The position numbers were made by a program, and so were the translations under genes. A stretch of DNA of 64,000 nt from Gemmatimonadota bacterium. GTDB lineage: Bacteria > Gemmatimonadota > Gemmatimonadetes > Gemmatimonadales > Gemmatimonadaceae. Positions within the stretch are counted from its first letter, which is position 1; each line of letters begins with the position of its first letter. This document shows positions 16,043 through 25,349 of the stretch, piece after piece. The notes below the pieces were generated by a model. It was not told the origin of the DNA, searched no databases, and saw only the letters and a program-made list of their open reading frames with translations. The stretch is taken from contig JADKAQ010000046.1 of the NCBI GenBank assembly GCA_016719105.1, positions 372,001 to 436,000 on the forward strand, in the 5' to 3' direction.

Positions 16043-17026
16043 ATGACGATCGCCCGTCTCGCCCGCACTGCCGTCTTTCCGCTCGCCGCGCTCGTGGTGG
16101 GCGTCCCCGTTGCAACTGCCGGCGCGCAATCGGGCGACCTCCAGGGGTTCGTGACGCGAGAACTCAACGGGCTGCAGGCCCGGAGCTCGATCTACGCCAA
16201 GCACCTCGCATCGGGCAAGACGGTCGAGCTGCGCGCCGACGTCCCGATGAACACGCTCAGCGTGATCAAGATCCCGGTGATGATCCTCGCCTTCCGCGAC
16301 GCCGAGGCGGGGAAGCTCAAGCTGGGCGAGCGCTACACCATCCGCCCCGAGGACCTGCGCCGAGGGAGCGGGCTGCTGCAGACCTTTGACGTCGGCGTGA
16401 GCCCCACGTATCGCGACCTCATCGAGCAGATGATCATCACCAGCGACAACACGGCGACGGACATCATGATCCGCACCGTGGGGCTGGCCCGGGTGAACGC
16501 GATGCTGGCCGAGCTGGGCTTCCGCGAGACTCGGCTCAACCGCACCGCCGGCGATCTCTTTCGCGAGGTCTGGATCCGTGCCGATGCCAAGCACGCCTCG
16601 ATGACCGATCGCGAGGTGTACGATCGCGGCTTCCCCAGCGACGCGGAATCGTCGCGGCGCAGCTTCACGCTCGAGGGCGACTCGACGCGCTGGCTCGGGC
16701 GCACGACCGCCCGCGAGATGGCGACGATGCTGGAGGGGATCCTCAACGCGAAGTACGCGTCGAAGCTGTCGAGCGAGGTGATGGTCGGGATGCTGCGCCG
16801 ACAGTTCTACGCCTCGCGCCTCCCGCAGCGCATCCAGTTCCGCGCCTCGGTGGCGCACAAGACCGGCGACTGGCCGCCGATCGCCGGCAACGATGTGGGG
16901 ATCGTCTTCTACCCGGGCGGTCCGTCGATCGTGAGCGTCTTCACCAACCAGAACACCGGCGACTTCTTCGAATTGGAGTCGACGCTGGGGCGGATCGCCG
17001 AGCGGGTGGTCGATACCTGGAAGTAG
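16043..17026 (+). CDS. class A beta-lactamase-like serine hydrolase without the general-base Glu
   Basis: 327 residues. A signal peptide (cleavage near TAGAQ) precedes a class A-type transpeptidase fold: S73-V-I-K, S134-D-N and K273-T-G are all present. Aligning the TRLDR/TRLNR block with TEM-type enzymes puts Ala in place of Glu166 and no Asn at 170, and the omega-loop region instead carries a long insert (about residues 178-225). Without that Glu the protein is unlikely to hydrolyse beta-lactams efficiently; a periplasmic esterase or peptidase is more probable. The start is the Met before the signal, 13 codons inside the longest frame. It is 55 bases after the acyl-CoA synthetase. Confidence 0.85.
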   Translation: MTIARLARTAVFPLAALVVGVPVATAGAQSGDLQGFVTRELNGLQARSSIYAKHLASGKTVELRADVPMNTLSVIKIPVMILAFRDAEAGKLKLGERYTIRPEDLRRGSGLLQTFDVGVSPTYRDLIEQMIITSDNTATDIMIRTVGLARVNAMLAELGFRETRLNRTAGDLFREVWIRADAKHASMTDREVYDRGFPSDAESSRRSFTLEGDSTRWLGRTTAREMATMLEGILNAKYASKLSSEVMVGMLRRQFYASRLPQRIQFRASVAHKTGDWPPIAGNDVGIVFYPGGPSIVSVFTNQNTGDFFELESTLGRIAERVVDTWK

Positions 17027-17062
17027 CGCCGCCCGGTTGGGTGAACCGGTGAACGTTGTGTC

Positions 17063-18436
17063 CTACGCGGGCGCTACGTCCCGCCCGAAGTCCACGCGCA
17101 CGACGGAGCAGATCGCATCGGGAGCACGCTCGGGGAGCGTGAGCACGAGCCCGTCATCGCTCTCCGCCGTACGGACGGCGACGCTCTCGTCGGCGAGCAG
17201 CCACGCACGTCGCGCCGTCTGGTAGATCCCGGGGAGCACCAGCTCTCCGGGACGCCAGCGCTCGACGAAGACGTTGATGTATCGCCCCTGCGTCGTCGTA
17301 CGGCAGGCAGGCGAGTCGACCAGCGACGTCGTGCTCTTGTAGATCGCGTCGCCATTCACCGCCATCCACTTCCCCATCGCCGACAGCCCGTCAACGCTTG
17401 GCTGGGGGACGCGCCCATCGCCCATGGGGCCGATGTTGAGGAGGAGGTTGCCTCCCTTGCTCGCCGTCTCGACCAGGAGACCGATCAGCTTCGCCGGCGA
17501 CTTCCAGTTGTCGTCGTCCTTGGCGTAGCCCCAGTTGTCGTTCATGGTCATGCACGACTCCCAGTCCTGCCCGGGGAGGCCGCGCGCGGGAACCTCCAAC
17601 TCCGGCGTGCTGTAGTCGCCCACGTTGCCGTCGCCACGCGTGCGGTCATCGCCGCCAGCGGCGGCCACGTCGACGCGGTTGTTGATGATGACGTTGGGTT
17701 GCAGCGTGCGGCAGAGGGCGACCGTCTCCTTGGCGAGGGCGTGACTCCAGGTCGGCTCCCACTGCCCGTCGAACCAGAGCACGCTGATCTCGCCGTACTG
17801 CGTGAGCAGTTCGCGCAGCTGCGCGTGCATGAAGCGCACGTAGCGCGCGAAGTCGGCCCCGGTGGCGTCGCGCTGCTCCCAGTCGCGGCGCGGGAGGTAG
17901 TCGGGGTGATACCAGTCCATGATGGAGTAGTACCAGCCGAGCTTGAGGCCGTGGCGGCGACACGCGTCGGCAAACTGCCGCATGATGTCGCGCCGGTAGG
18001 GCGTCGCCATCACGTCGTATTCGCTCACCGCACTCGGCCAGAGCGAGAAGCCCTCGTGGTGCTTGGTGGTGACCACCACGTACTGCTGCCCCGCCGCCTT
18101 GGCCATGCGCACGATGCCGTCGACGTCGAGCGCCGTCGGATTCCAGCTGTCGGCCAGGCGAATGTACTCCTCGTGCGGCACCTTGGCGTTGTTGCGCATC
18201 CACTCGTGCGAGCCCACGAACTTCCCCTTCCACTCGCCGCCCGGAACGGAGTAGAGCCCCAAGTGGACAAACATCCCGAAGCGGGCGTCGCGCCACCACT
18301 GCATCCGGTTGGCCGTTGTCGAGGCAGGCACTCCGGCAGGTGCAACATCGGCGGGCACCAGCCATGACGGGCGCAGGGCGTGACCGGCAAGTCCGGCCGC
18401 GCCCAAGGCGAGAAAGTCCCGGCGATCCATCGTCAC
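17063..18436 (-). CDS. alpha-L-fucosidase, GH29, Tat-exported
   Basis: 457 residues. A twin-arginine signal (DRRDFLALGAAG) leads the protein. The GH29 (beta/alpha)8 domain begins at WWRDARFGMFVHLG, continues with TTKHHEGFSLW, and has its nucleophile region at VLWFDGQWE (likely nucleophile D223). It releases alpha-linked fucose from glycans or glycopeptides in the periplasm or outside the cell. The C-terminal ~90 residues form a beta-sandwich usual for GH29; no extra carbohydrate-binding module is present. It lies 30 bases downstream of the S9 peptidase gene, so the two probably share a transcript. Confidence 0.93.
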   Translation of the reverse strand: MTMDRRDFLALGAAGLAGHALRPSWLVPADVAPAGVPASTTANRMQWWRDARFGMFVHLGLYSVPGGEWKGKFVGSHEWMRNNAKVPHEEYIRLADSWNPTALDVDGIVRMAKAAGQQYVVVTTKHHEGFSLWPSAVSEYDVMATPYRRDIMRQFADACRRHGLKLGWYYSIMDWYHPDYLPRRDWEQRDATGADFARYVRFMHAQLRELLTQYGEISVLWFDGQWEPTWSHALAKETVALCRTLQPNVIINNRVDVAAAGGDDRTRGDGNVGDYSTPELEVPARGLPGQDWESCMTMNDNWGYAKDDDNWKSPAKLIGLLVETASKGGNLLLNIGPMGDGRVPQPSVDGLSAMGKWMAVNGDAIYKSTTSLVDSPACRTTTQGRYINVFVERWRPGELVLPGIYQTARRAWLLADESVAVRTAESDDGLVLTLPERAPDAICSVVRVDFGRDVAPA

Positions 18437-18466
18437 GATACCCTCATGACTGGCGCTCGGCGGTGG

Positions 18467-20542
18467 TCACTGCACCGGCGCGCGGTGCTTCTCGAACCAG
18501 CCCGCCAGCGTCGTCAGTTTGGACGCGGCGTGGCTCGGAAAGCGCCGGATGCCGTGCGGCTCCCCGGGGACGCGCACCAGCACTGCCTCCACGCCACTCA
18601 TCTTGAGCGCCTTGTAGTACTGCTCGCTCTCCGACATCGGCGTGCGGAAGTCCTCCTCGCCGGTCATGATCAGCGTCGGCGTCTTCACGTTCTTCACCAC
18701 GCTCAGCAGCGAGCGCTTGTCGTAGTTGTCCTTGTGGTCCCACGGCATCCCGGGGAACCAGTTCTTCACCGAGAGCGGGGCCATGTCGGCGGTGAGCGAG
18801 AACGACTCCCAGTTGATGACCGGGTAGAAGGCCAGCGCCGCGCGGAAACGATCGGTGTGGCCGATCATCCAGGCCGTGAGCACGCCGCCGCCGCTCCCGC
18901 CGGTGACGAAGAGGTTCTTCTCGTCGATGTATCCCTTGGCGATCACCGCATCGACCCCCGAGTTGAGGTCGAAGAAGTCGTCGCCCGGATAGGCATGATG
19001 GATCAGGTTGCCGAACTCCTCGCCGTAGCTCGTGCTCCCGCGCGGATTGGTGTACAGCACGACGAAGCCGTTGGCCGCCATGATCTGCTTCTCGTCATCG
19101 AAGCGCGCGCCGTAGTTGGCAAAGGGGCCGCCGTGGATCTCGAGAATGAGCGGGTACTTCTTCTTCGCATCGAAGCCCGGCGGCTTGATGATCCACCCCT
19201 GGATCTTGCGCTTGTCCTTCGACGACTCGTACCAGATCTCTTCCACCGCGCCCAGCGTGCGCGTGGCCAGGAGTTCGACGTTGAGCGACGTCACCGACAC
19301 CGGCGTTGCCGACGCGCCACTCCCCACCACCGCCACGTTGGACGGAATCGACGGCGTCGACAGCGTGTACGCCACGCTCCCGTTACGCGCCACCGAGTAG
19401 CTGCCGCCGGAGTAGGCCATCATCCCGCTCCCCAGGTGGCTCGCCACCACGCGCCACGACCCGTCGAGCGCAAAGAGCCCCACCTTGGTGTCGCCCTTGT
19501 CGTCATACTGCACGTAGATCCCCTTCCCATCGGCGCTCCAGGTCGGCGACCCCACCGAGTTGTCCAGCTTCGTCGAGAGCGCGCGCTTGCCTGACCCGTC
19601 GCGATTCATCACGTAGAGCAGCGCGTTCTGGTATCCCTGGTAACGCTCGTCGAAGCCGGTGTAGGCGATGAGCTTCCCGTCAGGTGAAACGGCCGGTTCG
19701 CCGTCGGGACCGTTTCGGTCCGTCAGTTGGCGCATGGCGCCGTCGGCGACCGCAAAGGCGAAGATGTCGCTCTCCAGCAGCTCCTCGTCGGCCTTCTCGC
19801 GCCGGCGCGCCGCGGCGATCAACTCGGTGCCGTCGGGGGTCCAGACCACGCCGCCACCGCCGAAGACACCACCGTGGTTGAAGTCCCCCTTGGACAACTG
19901 GCGCGGCGCCCCGCCGTCCGCGCGCACCACGAAGATGTGGGTGAAGCCGACCGGCACCTCGCCCACGCCGTCAAAGCGGAACACCAGCGCGTCGGTGTAC
20001 TTGGGGGGCGGCGCCCACGTGGCGCCTGGCGGCGGCGCCAGCGGCGTCCCCACAACTAACGGCGCCTTGGGGACAAACTGCGTGAAGGCGATCAACTTGC
20101 CGTCGGGCGACCAGGTGGGTCCCGCCGGCGGGATCGCCCCATTCGTCAACGCGATCGATTCCCCCGTGTCGTTCCACCGCACGTACAACTGCCCGCTTCC
20201 GCCCTTGTCCGAGGTGTATGCGAGGCGCGTCCCGTCGGGCGACCAACGCGGCGAAGCGTCGTGCGTCTTCCCCGACGTCACCGGGCGATGCCCCGTGCCG
20301 TCGCTCTTCACCAACCAGATGTTGCTGTACCGCTTGTCGGTGATCGCGTCGCTCCAGTTGCGCACGTACGCCACCCACAATCCGTCGGGCGAGATCTGGG
20401 GATCGGACGCCGTCTCGATCGTGAACATGTCGCTCGCTGACAGCGGCCTGGCCTGCGCCTGGAGCGCGGGCGCGAATGGAGACATCGGCGCGGCGAGTAC
20501 GAAGAGGACGACGGGGATCGTCCACGCTGAAGGAGTGCGCAT
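18467..20542 (-). CDS. S9 family peptidase (dipeptidyl/acylaminoacyl type), secreted
   Basis: 691 residues. A signal peptide (ending ALQAQA) is followed by a propeller with TolB-like blades (ISPDGLWVAYVRN, SPDGTRLAYTSDKG, TPDGTELIAA) and the C-terminal hydrolase domain. Catalytic residues are visible: S550 in TGGSGGG, D631 in GEEDFRTP and H663 in GEPHGIRRFP. It should trim peptides outside the cytoplasm. The start at MRTPSAW directly heads the signal; the frame is open upstream but that part is the 5' region of the divergent M28 gene. Together with the divergent M28 peptidase it suggests a protein-degradation locus. Confidence 0.92.
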   Translation of the reverse strand: MRTPSAWTIPVVLFVLAAPMSPFAPALQAQARPLSASDMFTIETASDPQISPDGLWVAYVRNWSDAITDKRYSNIWLVKSDGTGHRPVTSGKTHDASPRWSPDGTRLAYTSDKGGSGQLYVRWNDTGESIALTNGAIPPAGPTWSPDGKLIAFTQFVPKAPLVVGTPLAPPPGATWAPPPKYTDALVFRFDGVGEVPVGFTHIFVVRADGGAPRQLSKGDFNHGGVFGGGGVVWTPDGTELIAAARRREKADEELLESDIFAFAVADGAMRQLTDRNGPDGEPAVSPDGKLIAYTGFDERYQGYQNALLYVMNRDGSGKRALSTKLDNSVGSPTWSADGKGIYVQYDDKGDTKVGLFALDGSWRVVASHLGSGMMAYSGGSYSVARNGSVAYTLSTPSIPSNVAVVGSGASATPVSVTSLNVELLATRTLGAVEEIWYESSKDKRKIQGWIIKPPGFDAKKKYPLILEIHGGPFANYGARFDDEKQIMAANGFVVLYTNPRGSTSYGEEFGNLIHHAYPGDDFFDLNSGVDAVIAKGYIDEKNLFVTGGSGGGVLTAWMIGHTDRFRAALAFYPVINWESFSLTADMAPLSVKNWFPGMPWDHKDNYDKRSLLSVVKNVKTPTLIMTGEEDFRTPMSESEQYYKALKMSGVEAVLVRVPGEPHGIRRFPSHAASKLTTLAGWFEKHRAPVQ

Positions 20543-20780
20543 CACGAGAGCCGGGGAGAAGGAGGTCGCGGGAATGGCGGGCGTCTGCCGATGGAAACGT
20601 GCTCCCGATCCGGGGGCGACCGCCAGAGGAATGTCCGGAGACGAGGCGCGCGCGGTAGCGCGCCACGGCGTTCGGGGAGATACTCGATCGCGCCCGCGTT
20701 CCCCCACACCCGCGTCGTCAGCAGCTTCCGGAGGGCGCGCGTTCTTCTCCGTGGCCCCACGTCCCTCCGTCTCCGCCCCC

Positions 20781-22148
20781 ATGCATTGCTCGCGTCGCCC
20801 CCTCGCGCTCCTCGCCCTCGCCCTCCTCTCGCTCGCCCTCCCCGCGCAGACGCAGGCGCAGGGAACTCCGCGCCCCGACGCCGATCCGCGCATCCAGAAG
20901 CTGGTCGCCGCCGTCTCGGCCGAACGCCTGCGCGCGATCGTCGCCAAGCTCGAGTCGTTCGGGACACGCTCCACGCTTTCCGACACCGTCTCCACCACAC
21001 GAGGCATCGGCGCGGCGCGCCGCTGGATCCACGAGGAGTTCACGCGCTCGTCGCCCAAGCTGCAGGTCGCCTTCGACCGGCACCCGATCGCCCAGCAAGG
21101 GCGCATCACCCGCGACGTGGAACTGGTCAACGTCGTCGCCGTCCTCCCCGGACGCTCGCCGCGTCGCGTGTACATCAGCGGCCACTACGACACGGTGAAC
21201 CTGCGCGCCGCGATGGCCGGGGTGCGACCGTCCACGCCAGGCCAGCAGCCCGCGCCTAACCATGATGTCGACGCCCCCGGGGCCAACGACGACGGGAGCG
21301 GCACCGCCCTCACCATCGAACTGGCCCGCGTCTTCGCCGAGAGTGGGCTCGACTTCGACGCGACGCTCGTCTTCATCGCCTGGGCCGGCGAGGAGCAGGG
21401 GCTCATCGGCTCCATGGCGCACGCCACGGCACTGGCCGACGCCAAGGGGGTGGTCGAGGCCAACTTCAACAACGACATCGTCGGCTCGTCGCTCGGTGGC
21501 AACGGGATCATCGACGCCGAGAGCGTGAAGATCTACTCGCTTGGCCCCGAGGATTCGATGTCGCGGTCGCTGGCGCGCTACATCGCGCGCATCGCCGGGG
21601 TCTACGTCCCCTCGCACACCATTCGCCTCATGGCGCGCGAGGATCGATTCGGGCGCGGCAGCGATCACTCGTCGTTCACCGCCAACAACTTCCCCGCCGT
21701 CGTCTTTCGCGAGGCCAACGAGAACTATCGCCGCCAGCACTCCGGCGATGACAAGATCGAGGGGATGGACTTCACCTATCTGGCGCAGAACGCGCGAGTC
21801 AACGCCGCCGGCGCCGCCTCGGTAGCGCTCGCCCCTTCCGCCCCCGTGGTCACCAGCGAGCGCGGCCAGGCACTCATCGGGCGTGGACAGTCGGGCTACG
21901 ACGCCGACCTCAAGTGGAACGCCTCGCCCGGTGCGGTCGCCTACAAGATCTACTGGCGCGACGCGTGGGCCAACGATTGGCAGCGCGCGCAGGTGGTGGG
22001 CAACGTCACGCAGTTCGTGCTCCCCAACGTCTCGATCGACGACTACGTCTTTGGCGTGGCAGCGGTCGGCGCCGATGGCAACGAGAGCCTCGTGAGCGCC
22101 TTCGTCTCGCCCAACCGACCCATGCAGCGGGTCAAGATGTCCAGGTAG
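20781..22148 (+). CDS. M28 family zinc peptidase with C-terminal Fn3-like domain
   Basis: 455 residues. A signal peptide (ending AQTQAQ) leads to an M28 aminopeptidase domain with the complete two-zinc set: H135 and D137 (GHYDTV), D170 (GANDDGSG), E204-E205 (AGEEQG), D232 (NNDIVG) and H296 (SDHSSF). The last ~90 residues form a fibronectin-III-like domain (DADLKWNASPGAVAYKIYWR to AVGADGNESLVS) that may bind substrate or the cell surface. It removes N-terminal amino acids from peptides. Divergent from the S9 peptidase gene with 238 bases between the starts, room for two promoters. Confidence 0.92.
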   Translation: MHCSRRPLALLALALLSLALPAQTQAQGTPRPDADPRIQKLVAAVSAERLRAIVAKLESFGTRSTLSDTVSTTRGIGAARRWIHEEFTRSSPKLQVAFDRHPIAQQGRITRDVELVNVVAVLPGRSPRRVYISGHYDTVNLRAAMAGVRPSTPGQQPAPNHDVDAPGANDDGSGTALTIELARVFAESGLDFDATLVFIAWAGEEQGLIGSMAHATALADAKGVVEANFNNDIVGSSLGGNGIIDAESVKIYSLGPEDSMSRSLARYIARIAGVYVPSHTIRLMAREDRFGRGSDHSSFTANNFPAVVFREANENYRRQHSGDDKIEGMDFTYLAQNARVNAAGAASVALAPSAPVVTSERGQALIGRGQSGYDADLKWNASPGAVAYKIYWRDAWANDWQRAQVVGNVTQFVLPNVSIDDYVFGVAAVGADGNESLVSAFVSPNRPMQRVKMSR

Positions 22149-22171
22149 CGGGGTGGAGGGGGGGCCCTGAC

Positions 22172-22212
22172 ACGCGTGGCCCACGGAATCCGTAGATTCC
22201 GTGACCACGCGT
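22172..22212. repeat. long interrupted palindrome
   Basis: Outer arms 22172-22179 and 22205-22212 and inner arms 22182-22190 and 22195-22203 pair perfectly, giving a 17-bp stem with a two-versus-one base internal loop and a CGTA loop. It lies 23 bases after the M28 stop and 34 bases before the next start, with no T-tract. It may end the M28 transcript, be an operator, or structure the leader of the next gene. Confidence 0.75.
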
Positions 22213-22245
22213 CACCACCCTGCACACGCCGCCCGCGCCGCCGCC

Positions 22246-23145
22246 ATGAATCCGCAGGACGCCCACACCATCATCGCCATCGCTGCCCTCGCCGCCAACG
22301 CCGACGGTACGCTGGGTCAGGAAGAGCGCGTCAGCATCATCTCCGCCGCCGAGCACCTGGGACTCTCGGGCGACGATCCGCGACTGCTCGGGGTGATGAC
22401 CGGGAGCGGCGACGTGGCGCAGCTCGCCCACGCGCTCACGAGCGACGAGGCCCGCATCGCGGCATATGACGTCGCCGCCGCCGTCTGCCATGCGGACGGC
22501 ACGCCGAACGCGCAGGAATCGGCCTTCCTCTCGGCGCTGTCGCGCGAACTCGGCGCTGTCGCGCCCTCGCCCGAGGCGGCCGCCACCTTGGGGGCGGCGG
22601 CCCAGGCAGTCTCCACCGCTCCCACAGGGAGCGCCAACGGCGACCTGGACACCTTCATCCTCGACCAGGCGATGCTCGCTGGCGCGGCGGAGCTGCTCCC
22701 GCACCGCTTCTCGGGGATGGCGATCCTCCCGCTGCAACTCCGGATGGTCTACCAGATTGGCCAGCGCCATGGGCAACAGTTCGACATGTCACAGGCCAAG
22801 GACCTGGCGGCGGTGTTCGGGATCGGTGCCGCGGGACACCTGATGGAAGGGATCGTGCGCGGCGTGTTGGGCAGCGTGGGACGTGGCCTGCTCGGCGGCT
22901 TGTTAGGCTCGGCCACCGGCGCAGCGGCCGGGGTCGCCGTCACCTTCGCCACGACCTACGCGCTCGGGCACGCGGCGGAGCAGTACTACGCGCAGGGACG
23001 CACGCTGAGCACGACCGACCTCAAGGCGCTGTTCACGCGCTTCCAGGGTGAGGCGAACACCGTCTTTCCGCGCGCGGAGCGTCGCATTCGCGAGCTGGCG
23101 GCGGGGAGCAGCCTGGACTCGCTGCTCGGGGGATTGATGCGGTAG
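22246..23145 (+). CDS. TerB-like / DUF697 two-domain protein
   Basis: 299 residues, cytosolic or membrane-associated. Residues 1-115 resemble a TerB-type helical bundle (IAIAALAANADGTLGQEER and a second acidic repeat VCHADGTPNAQESAF, both EF-hand-like). Residues ~140-270 resemble DUF697 (HRFSGMAILPLQLRMVYQIG, then a glycine-rich helix pair GVLGSVGRGLLGGLLGSATG), which usually sits in the membrane beside GTPase-like proteins. TerB and DUF697 domains are linked to stress responses but without a defined reaction. The ATG is preferred over a GTG at 22201 because that one lies within the palindrome stem. A GTPase partner is not present nearby. Confidence 0.72.
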   Translation: MNPQDAHTIIAIAALAANADGTLGQEERVSIISAAEHLGLSGDDPRLLGVMTGSGDVAQLAHALTSDEARIAAYDVAAAVCHADGTPNAQESAFLSALSRELGAVAPSPEAAATLGAAAQAVSTAPTGSANGDLDTFILDQAMLAGAAELLPHRFSGMAILPLQLRMVYQIGQRHGQQFDMSQAKDLAAVFGIGAAGHLMEGIVRGVLGSVGRGLLGGLLGSATGAAAGVAVTFATTYALGHAAEQYYAQGRTLSTTDLKALFTRFQGEANTVFPRAERRIRELAAGSSLDSLLGGLMR

Positions 23146-23282
23146 GCAGGTTGGCGGCGCGACCGCGGGGACACGAGCGCGACGAAGGCTCCTTGCCCGT
23201 GTGCATTCCCTGCGGCGCGCGCAGCTCCGAGATTGGGTGAGTATTGGCGGCGTCCACGCCGCGCCGTCTCACGACCCCTCGC

Positions 23283-23792
23283 ATGCACGACACGATCGAG
23301 ATCGCCGTCGTCACCGGCGTCACCCCCGAAGTCGTCGACGCCTTCGCGCGCCTGGTCCCACAACTCGCGCCCAGTGCCGGCGTCCCCGACGAGGCGCAGC
23401 TGCAAGCGATGGTGCGCGCCCCCGGGACCACGCTCCTGGTGGCCCGCGACGCGAGGCGTGACGGACGCATCGTCGGCGCACTCACGCTCACGCACCTGCG
23501 CATTCCCACGGGGTTGCGCGTGACCATCGAGGACGTCGTGGTCGACACCGCCTCGCGCGGTGCCGGCGTCGGCGACGCGCTCACGCGCGTCGCACTCAGG
23601 CTCGCGCGAGAGCACGGGGCACGATCGGTCGACCTCACCTCGAACCCGTCGCGCGAGAGCGCCAACCGCCTCTACCAACGGCTCGGCTTCGCCCGTCGCG
23701 AGACCAACGTCTATCGCTTCGACCTCACACGCGACGACGTCGCACGCAACGACCCGGCGCGGAACGACCTGGCGCGCGACGACACCGCCTGA
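23283..23792 (+). CDS. GNAT family N-acetyltransferase
   Basis: 169 residues. The acetyl-CoA loop RGAGVG follows the strand IEDVVVDTASRG, and the closing block SANRLYQRLGFARRETNVYRF is typical of small single-domain GNATs. Substrate unknown. The C-terminus carries a short acidic/basic repeat (RDDVARND, PARNDLARDD) not usual in the family; it may be a tag-like tail or a small in-frame expansion. The stop lies three bases from the stop of the convergent permease gene, so no terminator fits between them. Confidence 0.85.
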   Translation: MHDTIEIAVVTGVTPEVVDAFARLVPQLAPSAGVPDEAQLQAMVRAPGTTLLVARDARRDGRIVGALTLTHLRIPTGLRVTIEDVVVDTASRGAGVGDALTRVALRLAREHGARSVDLTSNPSRESANRLYQRLGFARRETNVYRFDLTRDDVARNDPARNDLARDDTA

Positions 23793-23795
23793 CGA

Positions 23796-25154
23796 CTAGC
23801 CCTGCGGCGGCGGGAGCGTGCGCGCGCGCACGAAATACGCCAGCACCCCCAGCGCCAACGTCGCCATGCCGAAGGCGGCAAAGCGCCACCCGCTCGTCGA
23901 GAAGACGTAGCTCCACCCCACCAGCGCAATGATCGACGGCAGGGGATAGAGCCACATCCGGAACGGGAGCACGAAGCCGGGGCGCCGCCGCAGCAGGTGC
24001 AGCGCCGCCACCTGCCCCATGAACTGCACCACGATGCGCGACGTGAGCAGCGCCGAGATCACGTCGCCTAACGTGAAGAACGAGAAGGCGATCGACAGCC
24101 CGCCCAGCACCAGCACCGCGACGTGCGGGAACTGTCCCTCGGGGTGCACCCTGGCAAAGATGCGGAAGAAGTCCCCCTTGGACGCCGCCGCGTAGGCGAT
24201 GCGACTGTAGCCCAGCAGCAACGCCAGCACCGAGGCCAGCGCCGTCCATAGCACCAGCAGCGTGACGACCGACGCCGCGCGCGGGCCGTACAGCCGCTGC
24301 ATGAAGTCGGTCACGATGTACGACGACTGCATCGCCTCGCGCCATGGGACCACGGCGATGATGCTGAGGTTCATCAGCGCGTACAGCACCGACACCGCCA
24401 CCACCGAGATGAGGATCGCTCGCGGGATCACCCGCTGCGGCTCGCGCACCTCGCCGGCCACGTAGCACACGTCGTAGTAGCCCATGAAGTCATACATCGC
24501 GATGAGCATCGCCGACCCCAGCCCCGCCGCAAAGCCCAGCGAGAAGGTGAAGGCATCCGGCGGAAAGTCGAAGGCAAGCCGGGCATCGAAGTTGGACAAC
24601 CCGCTCACGATCACCGCCAGCACCGTCACCAGCATCCCCGACCAGAGCACCACCATCAGCTTCCCCACCGCCCCGATGCGCCGGTAAATGAGGGCGATCG
24701 TGAGCAATCCGACCGCCACGCACGTGAGGCGCGCCCCCGTGGCCCCCATCCCCTGCCAGAAATAGCCGGCGTACTGCGCAAAGCCGATGTACCCCGATGC
24801 GATCTCCAGCGGGCCACTCAGGACAAACTGCCAAATGAAGAGGAACGGGAGCACCCCGCCCAGCGCCGTCCCGCGGAACGCCTCCTTGAGGTAGGCATAC
24901 GTCCCCCCGGTCTCGGGGATCGCCGCCGAGAGCTCACTCCAGACCAGCCCATCGGAGAGGGCGAGGATCGCCCCCAGGAGCCAGCCGAGCATGCACTGCG
25001 GCCCACCCATCGCGGCGATGATCAGCGGGATGGTGATGAAGGGGCCGACGCCGACGATGTTGCTCATGTTGAGCGCAACCGCCTGCAGCAGTCCCAGGCT
25101 CCGTACGAGCCCGCGTTCCGTCATCGCTGCGCTCCGTGGGGACGTTCCCATCAT
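23796..25154 (-). CDS. APC family amino acid permease
   Basis: 452 residues with about 12 membrane segments. The first helix pair holds the APC hallmark VALNMSNIVGVGPFITIPL, followed by WSELSAAIPETGGTYAYLKEAF, and a later GEVREPQRVIPRAI cytoplasmic loop. These are proton or exchange transporters for amino acids and amines; the sequence is closest in style to the basic-amino-acid/amine branch, but specificity is not readable. The start with two Met codons at 25154/25151 is supported by a GAGGGG ribosome site; an internal Met at 25125 is the alternative. Near several peptidases, it could import released amino acids. Confidence 0.9.
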   Translation of the reverse strand: MMGTSPRSAAMTERGLVRSLGLLQAVALNMSNIVGVGPFITIPLIIAAMGGPQCMLGWLLGAILALSDGLVWSELSAAIPETGGTYAYLKEAFRGTALGGVLPFLFIWQFVLSGPLEIASGYIGFAQYAGYFWQGMGATGARLTCVAVGLLTIALIYRRIGAVGKLMVVLWSGMLVTVLAVIVSGLSNFDARLAFDFPPDAFTFSLGFAAGLGSAMLIAMYDFMGYYDVCYVAGEVREPQRVIPRAILISVVAVSVLYALMNLSIIAVVPWREAMQSSYIVTDFMQRLYGPRAASVVTLLVLWTALASVLALLLGYSRIAYAAASKGDFFRIFARVHPEGQFPHVAVLVLGGLSIAFSFFTLGDVISALLTSRIVVQFMGQVAALHLLRRRPGFVLPFRMWLYPLPSIIALVGWSYVFSTSGWRFAAFGMATLALGVLAYFVRARTLPPPQG

Positions 25155-25349
25155 GCCACCCCTCGGCGCGAGGCGGGCGGGGGGCAATACTACAGGCCAG
25201 CTCACCGTTGGTCGATGGCGCCTCCCCGGCGCGGGGCGCCGACGATCCGCCGCAGGTGGGGCACCCTCGCCGCCGACGACCGGCGGACAGGAGTGGCCGC
25301 TTCGCCCCCGCAGCATTCCCCCGACCGGCTCCTCGACCGAGATTGGGTC

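Noticed and set aside
16043..17026. Antibiotic-resistance beta-lactamase
   Set aside because: The general-base Glu and the omega-loop motif are missing.
17027..17062. Possible terminator between the serine hydrolase and fucosidase genes
   Set aside because: Only a weak GGTTgggtgAACC pairing is present.
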